Positions 1-8,969 of a stretch of DNA of 64,000 nucleotides are shown one piece after another. How positions within the stretch are numbered: position 1 is the first letter of the stretch; every line of letters starts with the position of its first letter. The DNA comes from JBGSTR01 sp963707135 (lineage in GTDB: Bacteria > Pseudomonadota > Gammaproteobacteria > Chromatiales > Chromatiaceae). The stretch lies in contig CAVPOY010000005.1 in assembly GCA_963707135.1 (NCBI GenBank), positions 27,175-91,174 of the forward strand, read 5' to 3'. Made by a program: the position numbers and the translations under genes. The notes beneath the pieces are model-generated. The model was not told the origin of the DNA. It did not search any database and saw only the letters and a list, made by a program, of their open reading frames with translations.

Positions 1-668
1 TTCCCCCCACCTGCGTGCTCTGCGGTGCGCCCGGCGTTGCCGGCCTGGACCTGTGCGGGGGCTGCGCGGCGGACCTGCCCGGCAACCGTAGCTGCTGCGC
101 GCGCTGCGCGTTGCCGTTCGACGGCCCGATCCCCGAGGGAACCCTCTGCGGTCCCTGCCAGAGAAGGCCCCCGGCGTTCGAGCGCTGCTTCGCCCCGCTG
201 CGCTACGAGACGCCGCTGCCGTTCCTCATCGGCGGGCTCAAGTTTCGCGGCCGGCTGAATATCGCCCGGCTGCTGGGCCAGTACCTCGCCGCGGCGATAG
301 GAGATCTGGGCACGCCGCTCCCCGAGGTCCTGGTTCCGGTGCCGCTGCACCGGGCGCGGCTCGCCGAGCGCGGCTACAACCAGGCCCTGGAGATCGCCCG
401 TATACTCGGCCGCGAGTTGGGCATCCCGGTGGATGCCCGTTGTTGCTCGCGGGTACAAGCCACACAGCCGCAGGCGGGGCTCGACGAGCGGGCGCGCCGG
501 CACAATATTCGCGGTGCGTTTGCCGCCGCCGATACCCTGCCCTGGCGGCATCTTGCGCTCCTGGACGACGTGGTGACCACCGGCAGCACGGTGTCCGAGG
601 CGAGCCGTGTGCTGCTCGGGGCCGGCGCGGAGCGTGTCGAGGTCTGGGCGGTGGCGCGGACGCCGTAA
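1..668 (+). CDS. comF: ComF-family phosphoribosyltransferase, 5' end cut by window edge
   Basis: Type I phosphoribosyltransferase fold of the ComF/GntX family, linked to DNA uptake or utilisation in other bacteria. The N-terminal part has paired cysteines (CVLC, CGGC, CARC, CGPC) forming the zinc-ribbon typical of the family. The C-terminal part carries the PRPP-binding loop DDVVTTGST at about residues 184-192. The reading frame is open to the window edge and the first zinc cysteine lies just before the GTG at 15, so the true start is upstream of the window. The next gene converges from the other strand. Family assignment is firm; a role in competence is inference. Confidence 0.85.
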   Translation, partial: PPTCVLCGAPGVAGLDLCGGCAADLPGNRSCCARCALPFDGPIPEGTLCGPCQRRPPAFERCFAPLRYETPLPFLIGGLKFRGRLNIARLLGQYLAAAIGDLGTPLPEVLVPVPLHRARLAERGYNQALEIARILGRELGIPVDARCCSRVQATQPQAGLDERARRHNIRGAFAAADTLPWRHLALLDDVVTTGSTVSEASRVLLGAGAERVEVWAVARTP

Positions 669-844
669 CGGATTTCCGATCAATGCGACTGGCGATCGAC
701 CCGGTGATCGGTCTTTAGAGGCTCGCGCCAGCCGCTCCAACGCTCGGCCGGGCGCGCGCGCTCAGCATGGTTGCCGCGGGTGCCTATACCGTGACCCAAG
801 AACCGGCGGCCCAATGCGCCGGCCACGGGGACGGATCCCTCAGC

Positions 845-1636
845 TTAGCGGCCCGGCACGCCGCCCGCTCGTACCAGCGCGAGCGTGATGTTGTCCGAGC
901 CTCCGCAGTCGTTGGCGAGTTTGACCAACGCGTCCGCGGCCAGCTCCAGCGGGCCGTCGGCGGCAGCGACCAGAACCTGGCGCAGCCAGTCATCCGCCAC
1001 CATGCCGCTTAGGCCGTCGGTGCAGAATAGGAATAGATCGCCTCGCTCGAGCTTGACCGCGCCGGAGTCAACCTCGATGGTCGACGTGGAGCCCAACGCC
1101 CGCGTCAGGATGTTCTCCCCGATACCGTAGCGCCGGGCGTCCTCGCGCGTTCGGAAGAACCCCTGATCGACGACGTCCTGGATAAAGGAGTGGTCCCGGG
1201 AAAGTTGCTCGAGGGCTCCGTCGCGCAGGCGATAGAGGCGGGAGTCGCCCACGTTGGCGAAGGCCAGCCAGTCCGCCCAGGCACGACCGACCACCACCGT
1301 GGTGCCCATACCCGCGCAACTGGCATCGTTTTGAGCCAGCTCCCAGACCGCCTGATTTGCCTCGGCGATGGCCGACTCGGTGAGCCGGCGGGCGATATCC
1401 GAATTGCGGGGCGGAACCCGCGTATCCCCGAGCTGCTCGCAGATGATCTCGGCCGCAAGCCGGCTCGCGACGTCGCCGGCGCTGGCGCCGCCGACACCGT
1501 CGGCGACGACCACCAGGCCGATATCCGTCAGCACGGCAACGGCATCCTCGTTGCGCTGACGCACGCGCCCGGTATCGGTGCGCCAGGCGAACTCCAGCGC
1601 GCCGCGCTTGGCGTCGCCTCGGCTCGGCGACGACAC
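845..1636 (-). CDS. PP2C-family serine/threonine protein phosphatase
   Basis: 263-residue soluble metal-dependent protein phosphatase. The metal-binding and catalytic motifs appear in family order: RNEDA near residue 28, VADGVGG near 45, GMGTT near 110, VGDSRLYR near 130, CTDGLSG near 208 and DNIT near the C-terminus. No membrane segment or extra domain is seen, so this is a stand-alone bacterial Stp/PppA-type phosphatase. The start is GTG. It is the last gene of a minus-strand block with dsbC, 31 bases downstream of the dsbC stop. No partner Ser/Thr kinase gene is visible in the window. Confidence 0.88.
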   Translation of the reverse strand: MSSPSRGDAKRGALEFAWRTDTGRVRQRNEDAVAVLTDIGLVVVADGVGGASAGDVASRLAAEIICEQLGDTRVPPRNSDIARRLTESAIAEANQAVWELAQNDASCAGMGTTVVVGRAWADWLAFANVGDSRLYRLRDGALEQLSRDHSFIQDVVDQGFFRTREDARRYGIGENILTRALGSTSTIEVDSGAVKLERGDLFLFCTDGLSGMVADDWLRQVLVAAADGPLELAADALVKLANDCGGSDNITLALVRAGGVPGR

Positions 1637-1667
1637 CGACTGTCGGTGGCCTAGACCGGCCGTGACC

Positions 1668-2402
1668 CTAGCTCCCGGCCGGCTGGGCGAGCTGCGCCGC
1701 GAGACGCTTGGGCTCGACGTAGCCCGGGATCAGGTCGCCGGTCTCGGTGACGATGGCCGGCGTCCCGCGAAGGCCAAGCTCGTTGCCGATGGCCATATGC
1801 TGATCCACCGGATTCTTGCAGGTCTTGCTGTCGATTGGTTGACCGGCTTTTGCGGCCGTCATCGCGGTGCGCCGCGCGGCGTCGTCCCCGGCGCACCAGA
1901 CCGAGACCGCCTCGTCGTAGGCCGGGCTGGGCTTGCCGGCCCTCGGGTAGAACAGGTAACGCACGCGGATTCCCAGCTTGCCGTACTCGTCGATCTGGCT
2001 GTGAAGCTTACGGCAGTAGCCGCACTCGATGTCGGTGAACACGGTGACCGTGTGCGCCGCCGTGCTCGGACCGAAGATGACCATCTCGTCCTCGCCCACG
2101 CCGTCTACCAGACGCTTGCGGGCACCGGCGAGTCGCGGCTCGGTGAGATCCTCGCGGGTCTTGAGATCGACGATCCGCCCGTCGACGAAATAGCGTCCGT
2201 CGCCCGTCACGTACATCATCTGCGACCCGACCAGGACCTCGTAGAGGCCCGAGATGGGCGCGGGTTGGATGTTGTCGATCTTGATGTCGGGCGCGACCTT
2301 GCCGAGGGCCTCCCTTATGGTGCTCTCGGGACCGGCCAGCGCACTGCCGGCGGCCAGAACAAAGGCCGCCGCGGCAGCCGCAATCGTTCGAGGTGTAAAC
2401 AT
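1668..2402 (-). CDS. dsbC: DsbC-type thiol:disulfide interchange protein
   Basis: Periplasmic disulfide isomerase, 244 residues. A signal peptide ending in SALA (about residue 23) is followed by the small dimerisation domain and a thioredoxin-fold domain with the CGYC active site near residue 132. The cis-proline loop GTPAIV lies near residue 213. A second cysteine pair (WCAGDD and KTCKN) matches the structural disulfide of DsbC. In E. coli xerD and dsbC are neighbours; here they are on the same strand with yajQ between them. The isomerase role follows from the family, and I saw nothing unusual. Confidence 0.93.
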   Translation of the reverse strand: MFTPRTIAAAAAAFVLAAGSALAGPESTIREALGKVAPDIKIDNIQPAPISGLYEVLVGSQMMYVTGDGRYFVDGRIVDLKTREDLTEPRLAGARKRLVDGVGEDEMVIFGPSTAAHTVTVFTDIECGYCRKLHSQIDEYGKLGIRVRYLFYPRAGKPSPAYDEAVSVWCAGDDAARRTAMTAAKAGQPIDSKTCKNPVDQHMAIGNELGLRGTPAIVTETGDLIPGYVEPKRLAAQLAQPAGS

Positions 2403-2415
2403 CGGATAAATGACC

Positions 2416-2898
2416 CTAGTCTCTAAAATTGATGAATTGTAGCGGCAACCCCCAATCCTGACCGCGCAGCATCGCGATCGTTTCCTGGAGGTCGTCGCGC
2501 TTCTTACCGCTTATTCGAAGCTGTTCGCCCTGGATCTGGGCTTGGACCTTGAGCTTGGCGGCCTTGACCGCCTTGACGATCCGCCGCGCGGACTCGCTGT
2601 CTACCCCCTGCTTGAGCCCGATCTCCTGGCGCGCGGCGTTCAGCGTGGTCACCGGGTCTTTTGGGTCCAGGCTACCGAGGTCGACCTGCCGTTTGACCAG
2701 CTTCTGCCGAAGAATATCCATCATCTGGTTGAGCTGGAATTCCTGTTCCGCCTCCAGCTTGATGCCGCCGTCCGCGAGCTCGAACCGCGCCGCGACCCCC
2801 TTGAAATCGAAACGGGTGCCGACCTCCCGATTGGCCTGGTCCACCGCGTTGCGGACCTCCTGCAGATCGAGCTCAGAAACGACGTCAAACGATGGCAT
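2416..2898 (-). CDS. yajQ: YajQ family nucleotide-binding protein
   Basis: 160 residues, the normal family length. It opens with MPSFDVVSELDLQEVRNAVD and ends with LPLQFINFRD, both hallmarks of YajQ (UPF0234). The family folds as two ferredoxin-like domains; members bind nucleotides, and some Xanthomonas relatives bind cyclic di-GMP. It lies 13 bases upstream of dsbC on the same strand, suggesting co-transcription. The ATG at 2898 gives the canonical N-terminus. The physiological role in this organism is unknown. Confidence 0.95.
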   Translation of the reverse strand: MPSFDVVSELDLQEVRNAVDQANREVGTRFDFKGVAARFELADGGIKLEAEQEFQLNQMMDILRQKLVKRQVDLGSLDPKDPVTTLNAARQEIGLKQGVDSESARRIVKAVKAAKLKVQAQIQGEQLRISGKKRDDLQETIAMLRGQDWGLPLQFINFRD

Positions 2899-3142
2899 GC
2901 GAACTGGCTGTCCTCATTAATCAAGCGGCATCGACGGGCCGGCGACCGCGACCGACCGAACCCCTTACCCAACCGTTCTCCGCGGCGCGGCGAGGGGGAC
3001 TAAGGAGCGCCTGCGGCGCGTATCGGCACCCTGACCAACAACGCAAACGTGTAAAGATAGAGCAAGTTGCGGCTGGCCGCCACCTTGGCGAGAAGGCCTG
3101 GTAATCCATGGGGCTGGCGCGCAACGACCGGGAGAGGGGCGC

Positions 3143-4039
3143 TCAGCCGCGCGGGTGGTGCATGGCGTGCAGCTGCTTCAGCCGCTCGCGGGCGACGTGG
3201 GTATAGATCTGGGTGGTCGAGAGATCGCTGTGACCGAGCAGCATCTGGACCACCCGCAGATCCGCGCCGTGGTTCAGCAGATGGGTCGCGAAGGCGTGGC
3301 GCAGGGTGTGGGGCGAGAGGGGCTTTACGACGCCGGCCACGAGCGCGTAGCGCTTGATCAGCTGCCAGAACGCCTGGCGGGTCATGTGCTCGCTGCGCGC
3401 GGTCGGAAACAGGAAGTCGCTGACCCGCCCGCCGAGCAGGTCCATGCGCGGACCGCGGACATAGTCTCTCAGCCAGGCGCCCGCCTCCTCTCCGAGCGGC
3501 ACCAACCGCTCCTTGCTGCCCTTGCCGGTGACCCGCACTACCCCTTGGGTGAGGCTGACCTGGCTCGGCGTCAGGGTCACCAGCTCGGTCACCCGCAGGC
3601 CGCTCGCGTAGAGCACCTCGAGCATGGTGCGGTCACGGTGCCCGCGCGGGTCGCCGGTGTCCGGGGCGCCGAGCAGCGCCTCGACCTCCAGCTCGGTCAG
3701 GCTCGCCGGGAGCGGCCGGCCAAGCTTCGGCGCGTCGACACGGGCACTGGGATCCTCCCTGATCAGCCCCTGCCGAAGCAGGTGCTGATAGAACTGGCGC
3801 AGGCAGGAAAGCAGGCGTGCCGCCGAGCGCGGCTTGCGGCCGCTCACGGAGAGCACGGTAAGGTAGTCGAGTAAATCGAGCCGCCGCGCCTCGATCAGGC
3901 AGCGTCCGCGCTCGCGGTCGATCCAGACCGCGAACGACCTCAGATCCGATTGATAGGCGACGAGTGTGTTCTGGCTCAAGCCCCGCTCCATCCAGAGCGC
4001 GTCGGCGAAGCCCTCGATCACGGCCCGGTCATCGGCCAT
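3143..4039 (-). CDS. xerD: Site-specific tyrosine recombinase XerD
   Basis: 298 residues, matching the usual XerD length. The N-terminal SAM-like core-binding domain covers about residues 1-95. The catalytic domain shows ASGLRVTEL (first Arg), the HTLRHAFATHLL box (His-x-x-Arg), GH in LLGHSDLSTTQIYTH, and the nucleophilic Tyr in that segment. An upstream in-frame start exists, but the ATG at 4039 sits in a TGATG overlap with the ogt stop and gives the canonical MADD... start. XerD with XerC resolves chromosome dimers at dif. The dsbC/yajQ neighbourhood argues for the housekeeping recombinase rather than a phage integrase. Confidence 0.92.
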   Translation of the reverse strand: MADDRAVIEGFADALWMERGLSQNTLVAYQSDLRSFAVWIDRERGRCLIEARRLDLLDYLTVLSVSGRKPRSAARLLSCLRQFYQHLLRQGLIREDPSARVDAPKLGRPLPASLTELEVEALLGAPDTGDPRGHRDRTMLEVLYASGLRVTELVTLTPSQVSLTQGVVRVTGKGSKERLVPLGEEAGAWLRDYVRGPRMDLLGGRVSDFLFPTARSEHMTRQAFWQLIKRYALVAGVVKPLSPHTLRHAFATHLLNHGADLRVVQMLLGHSDLSTTQIYTHVARERLKQLHAMHHPRG

Positions 4040-4500
4040 CAGTCGGCAAGCGCCCCCTCGTGCCGCAGCAGCCAGCGCTTGACCGCCACCCGGCGCCCGC
4101 TGGTGTCGCCCGCGAACCCGCCGAGCCCGGACACCGCCACGACCCGGTGACAGGGCACGACGATCGGACAGGGATTGGCCCGGCACGCCTGCCCAACGGC
4201 GCGCGGGGCGCTTCCGAGCTCCGCCGCGATCTCGCCGTAGGTGCGGGTGCTGCCGGACGGGATGGCGCGCAGCGCTGACCAGACCCGCCGCTGGAAGGGC
4301 GTGCCGGTGACCGCGATCGGCAGGTCGAAATCAGCCGAACCGTCGGTGAAGTATTCGGCGAACCGGCTCTCAAGCGCCTCCGGCAGGGCGGTGTCCGGGC
4401 TAGCGGGCCCCGCCGGGTCCAGGTCGACCCCGGTCAGGGTTTCGCCGTTCCAACGGACGCCGATCGGGCCGAACGGCGTTGGGATCTGCGTGTAAGCCAT
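4039..4500 (-). CDS. ogt: Methylated-DNA--protein-cysteine methyltransferase
   Basis: 153 residues. Direct-reversal repair protein that moves the alkyl group from O6-alkylguanine to its own cysteine. The active site PCHRVV is near residue 120, preceded by the helix-turn-helix segment GSTRTYGEIAAELG and the family motif ACRANP. No AdaA-type N-terminal domain is present, so it is the stand-alone Ogt/MGMT form. Its stop shares one base with the xerD start (TGATG), suggesting translational coupling. The ATG start at 4500 yields a full-length family member. Confidence 0.9.
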   Translation of the reverse strand: MAYTQIPTPFGPIGVRWNGETLTGVDLDPAGPASPDTALPEALESRFAEYFTDGSADFDLPIAVTGTPFQRRVWSALRAIPSGSTRTYGEIAAELGSAPRAVGQACRANPCPIVVPCHRVVAVSGLGGFAGDTSGRRVAVKRWLLRHEGALAD

Positions 4501-4542
4501 GCTGCCCTCCGTTGTCCCAAGGTTGGCCAGGTGTCGTGACGA

Positions 4543-5913
4543 CTAGGCGGATCGCAGCCGTGCGGCGATATCGGCACGGGCCTGGGCGAGGATCGAGTCG
4601 CGATCGATGCTGTCGAGAATGTTCCGGATCACCTGCTTGGGACCGGCCTCGCCCCAGGACTTGCCGTGGGCCAGGAATTCCTCCGCGGCCTGTCCCACGA
4701 CGTAGGTGCTGTAGTAGGCGACCGCCCCCTGGGCGGTGCCGGTCAGCACCGTGGACAACCCTCCGGTGCCGAGCTTCAAGGCCGAGGAGACGAAGTTCAC
4801 GGCCCAGACGGTGCCCATCAGCAGGGCCAGCTGGGTGGCGATGGTTTTGACCAGGTCCCCGGCCTCGGAGCGCGACAGCGGCAGCCCGTAAAGCTTGGAG
4901 AGGTGAATCACCATACCGACGTCCAGCGCGGCGGCCGCCAGTAAGTCGGCGATGGGCAGCGGATTGAAGGCCACCGCCACGCCCTTGGAAACACAGTAGG
5001 TACGGATCAGCCGTGCACCGAGCGCGCGCTTGGCCTTCAGGATGCGCCGCCCGACCTGGTCGCTCAGGTTGGTCGCGAACATCGAGGCGTTCAGGGCCGC
5101 CAAGGTCTTGCCGTCGGTTTCCAACAGCGCCCAGAGCCGGTCCTTCAGGGCGCTGATATCGGGCTTGGGCTGGCGGAGGGTTTCGGTCTCCCTCCCCTCC
5201 TCGTCGACCAGGATGACCAGACGCTCGGCGGGCATGGCGCTGATCGCCACCACGTTCCTCGGGTCGACGTACCCGGCCGTGTGGCGCACGATGGACGCGG
5301 TGAGGATCTCGCGCTCTTCCCGGGTGTAGCGATCGATCTTGTTGAATACCAGGATGACCGGGCGCTGGTGCCCGGCGAGCACCCGCAGCGCCCGGATCTC
5401 GGTCTCGGTGAGATCCCCGTCGACGATGAAGAGCACCAGGTCGGAGCGCGCCGCGACCTCGTGTGACAGGGCCTCGCGCGCCTCGCCCTGGACCTCATTC
5501 AGGCCCGGGGTATCGATCAGGAACACGCCGCCCGCGTCGTACTCGTCCCAGTGACCCATCTGGGCGGTCTTGGTCTCGCCGTGCAGCGGGCTGGTGCTGA
5601 ATTGCCTGGTGCCGAGCAGCGCGTTGAGCGTCGCGGACTTGCCGACACTGACGCGGCCGAAAGCGGCAATATGGATGTGTCCCTGCTCGAGCTTGTCGAG
5701 CATCGCCTGGACCTGCTCGTAGTCCTCCGACAGGGCCTCGCGGACCTCTGTCGGGATGCGCGCGTCATGAACCAGCTCGCGCAGGCTCTCGCGCGCCAGG
5801 CTCAGGTGGTCGTCACCGTCCGCCGGCTTCCGGCTTTCGTCGCCCGGCGAGGTCCTTGCGGAGATCCAGGGCAAGTCGCGCAAAACGCCGGGCAGACGTT
5901 TCGAGATTTTCAC
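4543..5913 (-). CDS. Era-like GTPase with C-terminal DUF697-type membrane domain
   Basis: A G domain has Walker A GRVSVGKSATLNALLG, switch/G3 DTPGL and G4 NKID, followed by a hydrophobic C-terminal part (FNPLPIADLLAAAALDVGM... LLMGTVWAVNF) of the DUF697/YcjF type. There is no ATG near the start of homology. A GTG at 5913, inside the end of the upstream gene, and nearby TTG codons are the candidates, so the N-terminus is uncertain. It overlaps the upstream GTPase gene by about 100 bases in another frame, implying tight coupling. Family members are membrane-associated GTPases of poorly known function; any role in envelope or division is inference. Confidence 0.75.
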   Translation of the reverse strand: MKISKRLPGVLRDLPWISARTSPGDESRKPADGDDHLSLARESLRELVHDARIPTEVREALSEDYEQVQAMLDKLEQGHIHIAAFGRVSVGKSATLNALLGTRQFSTSPLHGETKTAQMGHWDEYDAGGVFLIDTPGLNEVQGEAREALSHEVAARSDLVLFIVDGDLTETEIRALRVLAGHQRPVILVFNKIDRYTREEREILTASIVRHTAGYVDPRNVVAISAMPAERLVILVDEEGRETETLRQPKPDISALKDRLWALLETDGKTLAALNASMFATNLSDQVGRRILKAKRALGARLIRTYCVSKGVAVAFNPLPIADLLAAAALDVGMVIHLSKLYGLPLSRSEAGDLVKTIATQLALLMGTVWAVNFVSSALKLGTGGLSTVLTGTAQGAVAYYSTYVVGQAAEEFLAHGKSWGEAGPKQVIRNILDSIDRDSILAQARADIAARLRSA

Positions 5914-7345
5914 TGAGCTGTTCCTCGAATACCTGTGCCGCGTGGGCCGGCCGCAAATCGCCGCGGGACTCCAGGGACTGCGCCACGGCACGACCGAGTG
6001 CGTCAAAGATCATACCGTAGGCGGCCGCGTGGGCAATGCCCCCGGCAAGTGTGCCTATTCCGGGGAAGGACTTAAGCGCGTTGCCGGCCACCGCCAGCAT
6101 GATGGGCGTGGTACGCGCGACCTTCTTCTGGATCAGCTTGACCAGCAGGTCGGTATCCATGGAGCGGACCGGCGCCTCATAGAGCGCGGCCAGCTCCTTG
6201 ACCATGGACACGCCGAGATAACCCTGGATGATCAGGTCCGAGCCGGGCGTGATCGCCGCCATCGCGCCGATCATCGCCTTGCGGGAGTAGCCGGTGGTGA
6301 CCTGAAGCGCCCGCTCGCGCCGGTAGCTCAGCTCGGCGGCGTCCAGCTCGCGGCTGACCAGCACGAACACGCTGGTATCCCGCAGTGCCTCGAGCACGGC
6401 CGGGTCCTCGTCCAGGTGACGCTGCAGCGCATCCCCCAGGGCCTTGACGTTCGGCGGCATGTCCCGGACCACGGTCTCCTCGCTGCCGTCCGGCCGTACC
6501 AGCAGCGCCTCGCGGCGCCCGCCGGCCTGCACCGCGACCAGCTCGACGCGCGCCGCGGCCCCGAGCCGCTCGCGGATCCTCGCCAGCACCTGCTCCAGCT
6601 CCTCCCGGCGGTAGCGGTCGGTCTTGTTCAGCGCGACGATACAGGGCTTTCCGAGCTCGATCAGGGACTGCAGATCCTCGTGCTGGCTGCGCGTGAGGTC
6701 ACCGTCGGTCACGTAGATCACGACGTGCGAGCGCAGGGCCTCCGAGCGGGCCATTTCGTCCAGCCCGACACCGACCTCATTGGTCCCCGGCATATCGGTC
6801 AGGATCAGCTCGTCCCCGCTGTCGCTGACCCAGTGATATTCGTGAACCTCGCGGGTCGTGCCGCCGCGGACGCAGATTTCGAGCTCCGCGTCCGGCAGCA
6901 GCGCCTTGATCAGTGACGATTTACCGCTGCTGATCTCGCCGAAGAAACTCACATGGATCCTGCCGGCCTCCTTGCGCTTCTGCAGCAGGGCCAGCTCCCG
7001 GCGCACGGAATCGAGGTCCACGCCCTGCTCCGCCGCCCGCTCCATGCGCCGCTCGATCGCCTCACGGCTGAGCTCCTGGCTACGGCGGCGCTCATCGGAT
7101 CCGGCCGCACGCCGGCGCGGCCGCAGCAGCTTCCAGAGCATATAGCCGCCCACGGCGACGATGCCGACGAAGCCGGCCGCGTAGAGCCAGAAGAACCAGG
7201 AAGGGCCCTGGCGCAGGCGCTCCCAGACGTCGTAGCCCGTCTCTGTGACGATCAACATGACCCACAGCAGCAGGACCAGGACCAGTCCCAGACCCAGGGC
7301 GAGCAGGATACGGATCAGCTTGGAGGTGGAAATGCCTTGGCTCAA
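5813..7345 (-). CDS. Membrane-anchored GTPase with DUF697 domain
   Basis: 510 residues. Two N-terminal transmembrane segments (about 9-32 and 50-70) precede a basic stretch RPRRR and a coiled region. The G domain has Walker A GEISSGKSSLIKALL, G3 DMPG and G4 NKTD. The C-terminal part, from about residue 350, resembles DUF697 (TPGSDLIIQGYLG... FPGIGTLAGGIAHA). The start appears to be TTG at 7345. It is the first of two adjacent paralogous GTPase genes; the second begins inside its 3' end. Cytoplasmic-membrane location is predicted from the sequence. Function is unknown. Confidence 0.8.
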   Translation of the reverse strand: MSQGISTSKLIRILLALGLGLVLVLLLWVMLIVTETGYDVWERLRQGPSWFFWLYAAGFVGIVAVGGYMLWKLLRPRRRAAGSDERRRSQELSREAIERRMERAAEQGVDLDSVRRELALLQKRKEAGRIHVSFFGEISSGKSSLIKALLPDAELEICVRGGTTREVHEYHWVSDSGDELILTDMPGTNEVGVGLDEMARSEALRSHVVIYVTDGDLTRSQHEDLQSLIELGKPCIVALNKTDRYRREELEQVLARIRERLGAAARVELVAVQAGGRREALLVRPDGSEETVVRDMPPNVKALGDALQRHLDEDPAVLEALRDTSVFVLVSRELDAAELSYRRERALQVTTGYSRKAMIGAMAAITPGSDLIIQGYLGVSMVKELAALYEAPVRSMDTDLLVKLIQKKVARTTPIMLAVAGNALKSFPGIGTLAGGIAHAAAYGMIFDALGRAVAQSLESRGDLRPAHAAQVFEEQLSENLETSARRFARLALDLRKDLAGRRKPEAGGR

Positions 7346-7447
7346 CGGAGGGTCCTGTGCGAGCGGGCGGAGTGCGCGAGGCTTGCGCCGGCCCTCGATT
7401 ATAGGGCACCTTGCCGCTCACGCCGACGCCCGACACCAGCCCAAGCT

Positions 7448-7885
7448 ATGAGCGACGACCGTTTCTGGGAGAACACGCCCCTCGACGTGATGACCGCGGA
7501 CCAGTGGGAGTCGCTGTGCGACGGGTGCGCCAAGTGCTGCCTGGAGAAGTTCGAGGACGAGGACACCGGCCGCACCGTCTACTCGCGGGTCGCCTGCGAG
7601 CTGCTGGACCTCGCGACCTGCCGCTGCACCGACTACCCGAATCGGGCCCGGCGCGTGCCGGACTGCGTGACCCTGGTGCCAGCCGTGCTGCGACCCGCCA
7701 CCTGGCTCCCGGAAACCTGCGCCTATCGACTGCTGGCCGAAGGTAAGGCGCTGCCGGACTGGCACCCGCTGATCACCGGCGACCCGGAGAGCGTCTTCGA
7801 GGCCGGCCAGGGCGTGCGCGGCCGGGTGCTAGGTCCGAAGGAAGCGGGCGACCCGCTGATGCACCTGGTCGACTGGTTCAGGTAA
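7448..7885 (+). CDS. ycgN: YcgN/UPF0260 family cysteine-cluster protein
   Basis: 145 residues beginning MSDDRFWENTPLDVM. It has the family signature W-x-x-LCDGCAKCCLEK near residues 21-32, followed by further cysteines in LATCRCTDYPNR and DCVTL. This is the CxxCxxCC-type cluster that probably binds metal or an Fe-S centre. Length and motif order match UPF0260 (YcgN). An in-frame extension reaches back to 6953 but overlaps the opposite-strand GTPase; the ATG at 7448 gives the conserved N-terminus. The biochemical role is not established. Confidence 0.9.
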   Translation: MSDDRFWENTPLDVMTADQWESLCDGCAKCCLEKFEDEDTGRTVYSRVACELLDLATCRCTDYPNRARRVPDCVTLVPAVLRPATWLPETCAYRLLAEGKALPDWHPLITGDPESVFEAGQGVRGRVLGPKEAGDPLMHLVDWFR

Positions 7886-7943
7886 CCACGCGGGTCCCGG
7901 CGGCTCGCGGCGCTGTCGTACGCCCGGAGTCTGTCGCGCCGAC

Positions 7944-8921
7944 TCAGGACACGGCCTGGTAGTAGAGGTTCTGCGGGTGTCTCGCCTCGGCGAAGAAATA
8001 CCAGCGCTCGGCCAGCAGCCCCAGGTACTGGGACAGGAAGGCGGCCAACGCCAGCGCCGGCGACTGGACCAGGTACCCGGCGGCGATGAGGGCTACCGGG
8101 ACGGGAAAGACAAGGATCAGGAACAGATTGCGCACCGCGCGCACGGTGCTCGGCCGCTTGCCGTGGAAGAACTCCCGGGTGTTGAAGGATCCGGCCGCGG
8201 CACCCTGGGCCTTCTGGGCCATGGCCTTGTGGCGAACCCCAATCGCCGTCTGCAGCGTGCTGATGCGCTTGATTCGCCCATTGCGTGCCAGAGACACCCC
8301 GCGGGTGATGAATCCTAGCAAGGTCGCTACGACCGCCCAGGTGCCGAAGAAGACGACCAAGTCGTTTCCGAGGTAGGCCGAATAGGCCGCGGCCAGCATG
8401 AAGCCGGAGGCCAGCCCGAGAAAGGTGAAGTTGGCGACCGTCAACGGCGAATGCCACTCCTGCAGGAACCTAACGCTTGCATAGATCATGGCCGTGCTGA
8501 CGAATAGCGCGAACGCGGCGATGGTTCCCAGCAGGCCGATCAGCAACGTGGGGTCGACGGGCAGTATCCCGGCCACCGTGAACAGCGGCGCGGTGAGGCC
8601 GAAATAGTGGGCCAGCCCGTAGGCGAGCACCAGAACCATCATCACGGGCAACACTAGGACCTCCCGCGACAGCCAGGAGGTTCGCCATTGGGACGCCGCA
8701 CGCCAGGCACGCTCGGGACGGCCCAGGTGGAAGAAGGAGGCGATGAGCCCGGCAACCAGAAGGGCCATGGCGACGAGGCTCCCTAGCGCATAGAAGCGAT
8801 CGCTCTGGGACGGCAATAGGCTGGCAAGCGCGTAGACCTGGCCCGTGTATAGGGCCAGGAACAGGCCCTGTCCGGCGCCGATCAGCGTGGTCAGGAAAAT
8901 AACGGAGAAGGCGGGGTGCAT
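7944..8921 (-). CDS. soeC: Membrane anchor subunit of sulfite dehydrogenase (SoeC; DmsC family)
   Basis: 325 residues, about eight hydrophobic helices, opening MHPAFSVIFLTTLIGAGQG as in DmsC-type quinone-reactive anchors. Members anchor molybdenum oxidoreductase complexes and exchange electrons with the quinone pool. It is the last gene of the minus-strand group with an Fe-S subunit (48 bases upstream) and a large molybdoprotein. Subunit order and sizes fit SoeABC of purple sulfur bacteria, where the complex oxidises sulfite to sulfate in the cytoplasm. A DMSO, polysulfide or similar reductase anchor cannot be excluded from sequence alone. Confidence 0.8.
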   Translation of the reverse strand: MHPAFSVIFLTTLIGAGQGLFLALYTGQVYALASLLPSQSDRFYALGSLVAMALLVAGLIASFFHLGRPERAWRAASQWRTSWLSREVLVLPVMMVLVLAYGLAHYFGLTAPLFTVAGILPVDPTLLIGLLGTIAAFALFVSTAMIYASVRFLQEWHSPLTVANFTFLGLASGFMLAAAYSAYLGNDLVVFFGTWAVVATLLGFITRGVSLARNGRIKRISTLQTAIGVRHKAMAQKAQGAAAGSFNTREFFHGKRPSTVRAVRNLFLILVFPVPVALIAAGYLVQSPALALAAFLSQYLGLLAERWYFFAEARHPQNLYYQAVS

Positions 8922-8969
8922 GGGGGAATTGGCAGTTGGCAGTGAGTCAGTGGTCAGTTGGCGGCTGGA

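Noticed and set aside
1578..2426. 282-residue plus-strand frame over dsbC
   Set aside because: Antisense shadow of dsbC; Arg/Asp/Val-rich composition without motifs.
3143..4039. Tyrosine recombinase as a sign of a mobile element
   Set aside because: Length, motifs and the dsbC/yajQ neighbourhood fit housekeeping XerD, and no attachment repeats or phage genes are nearby.
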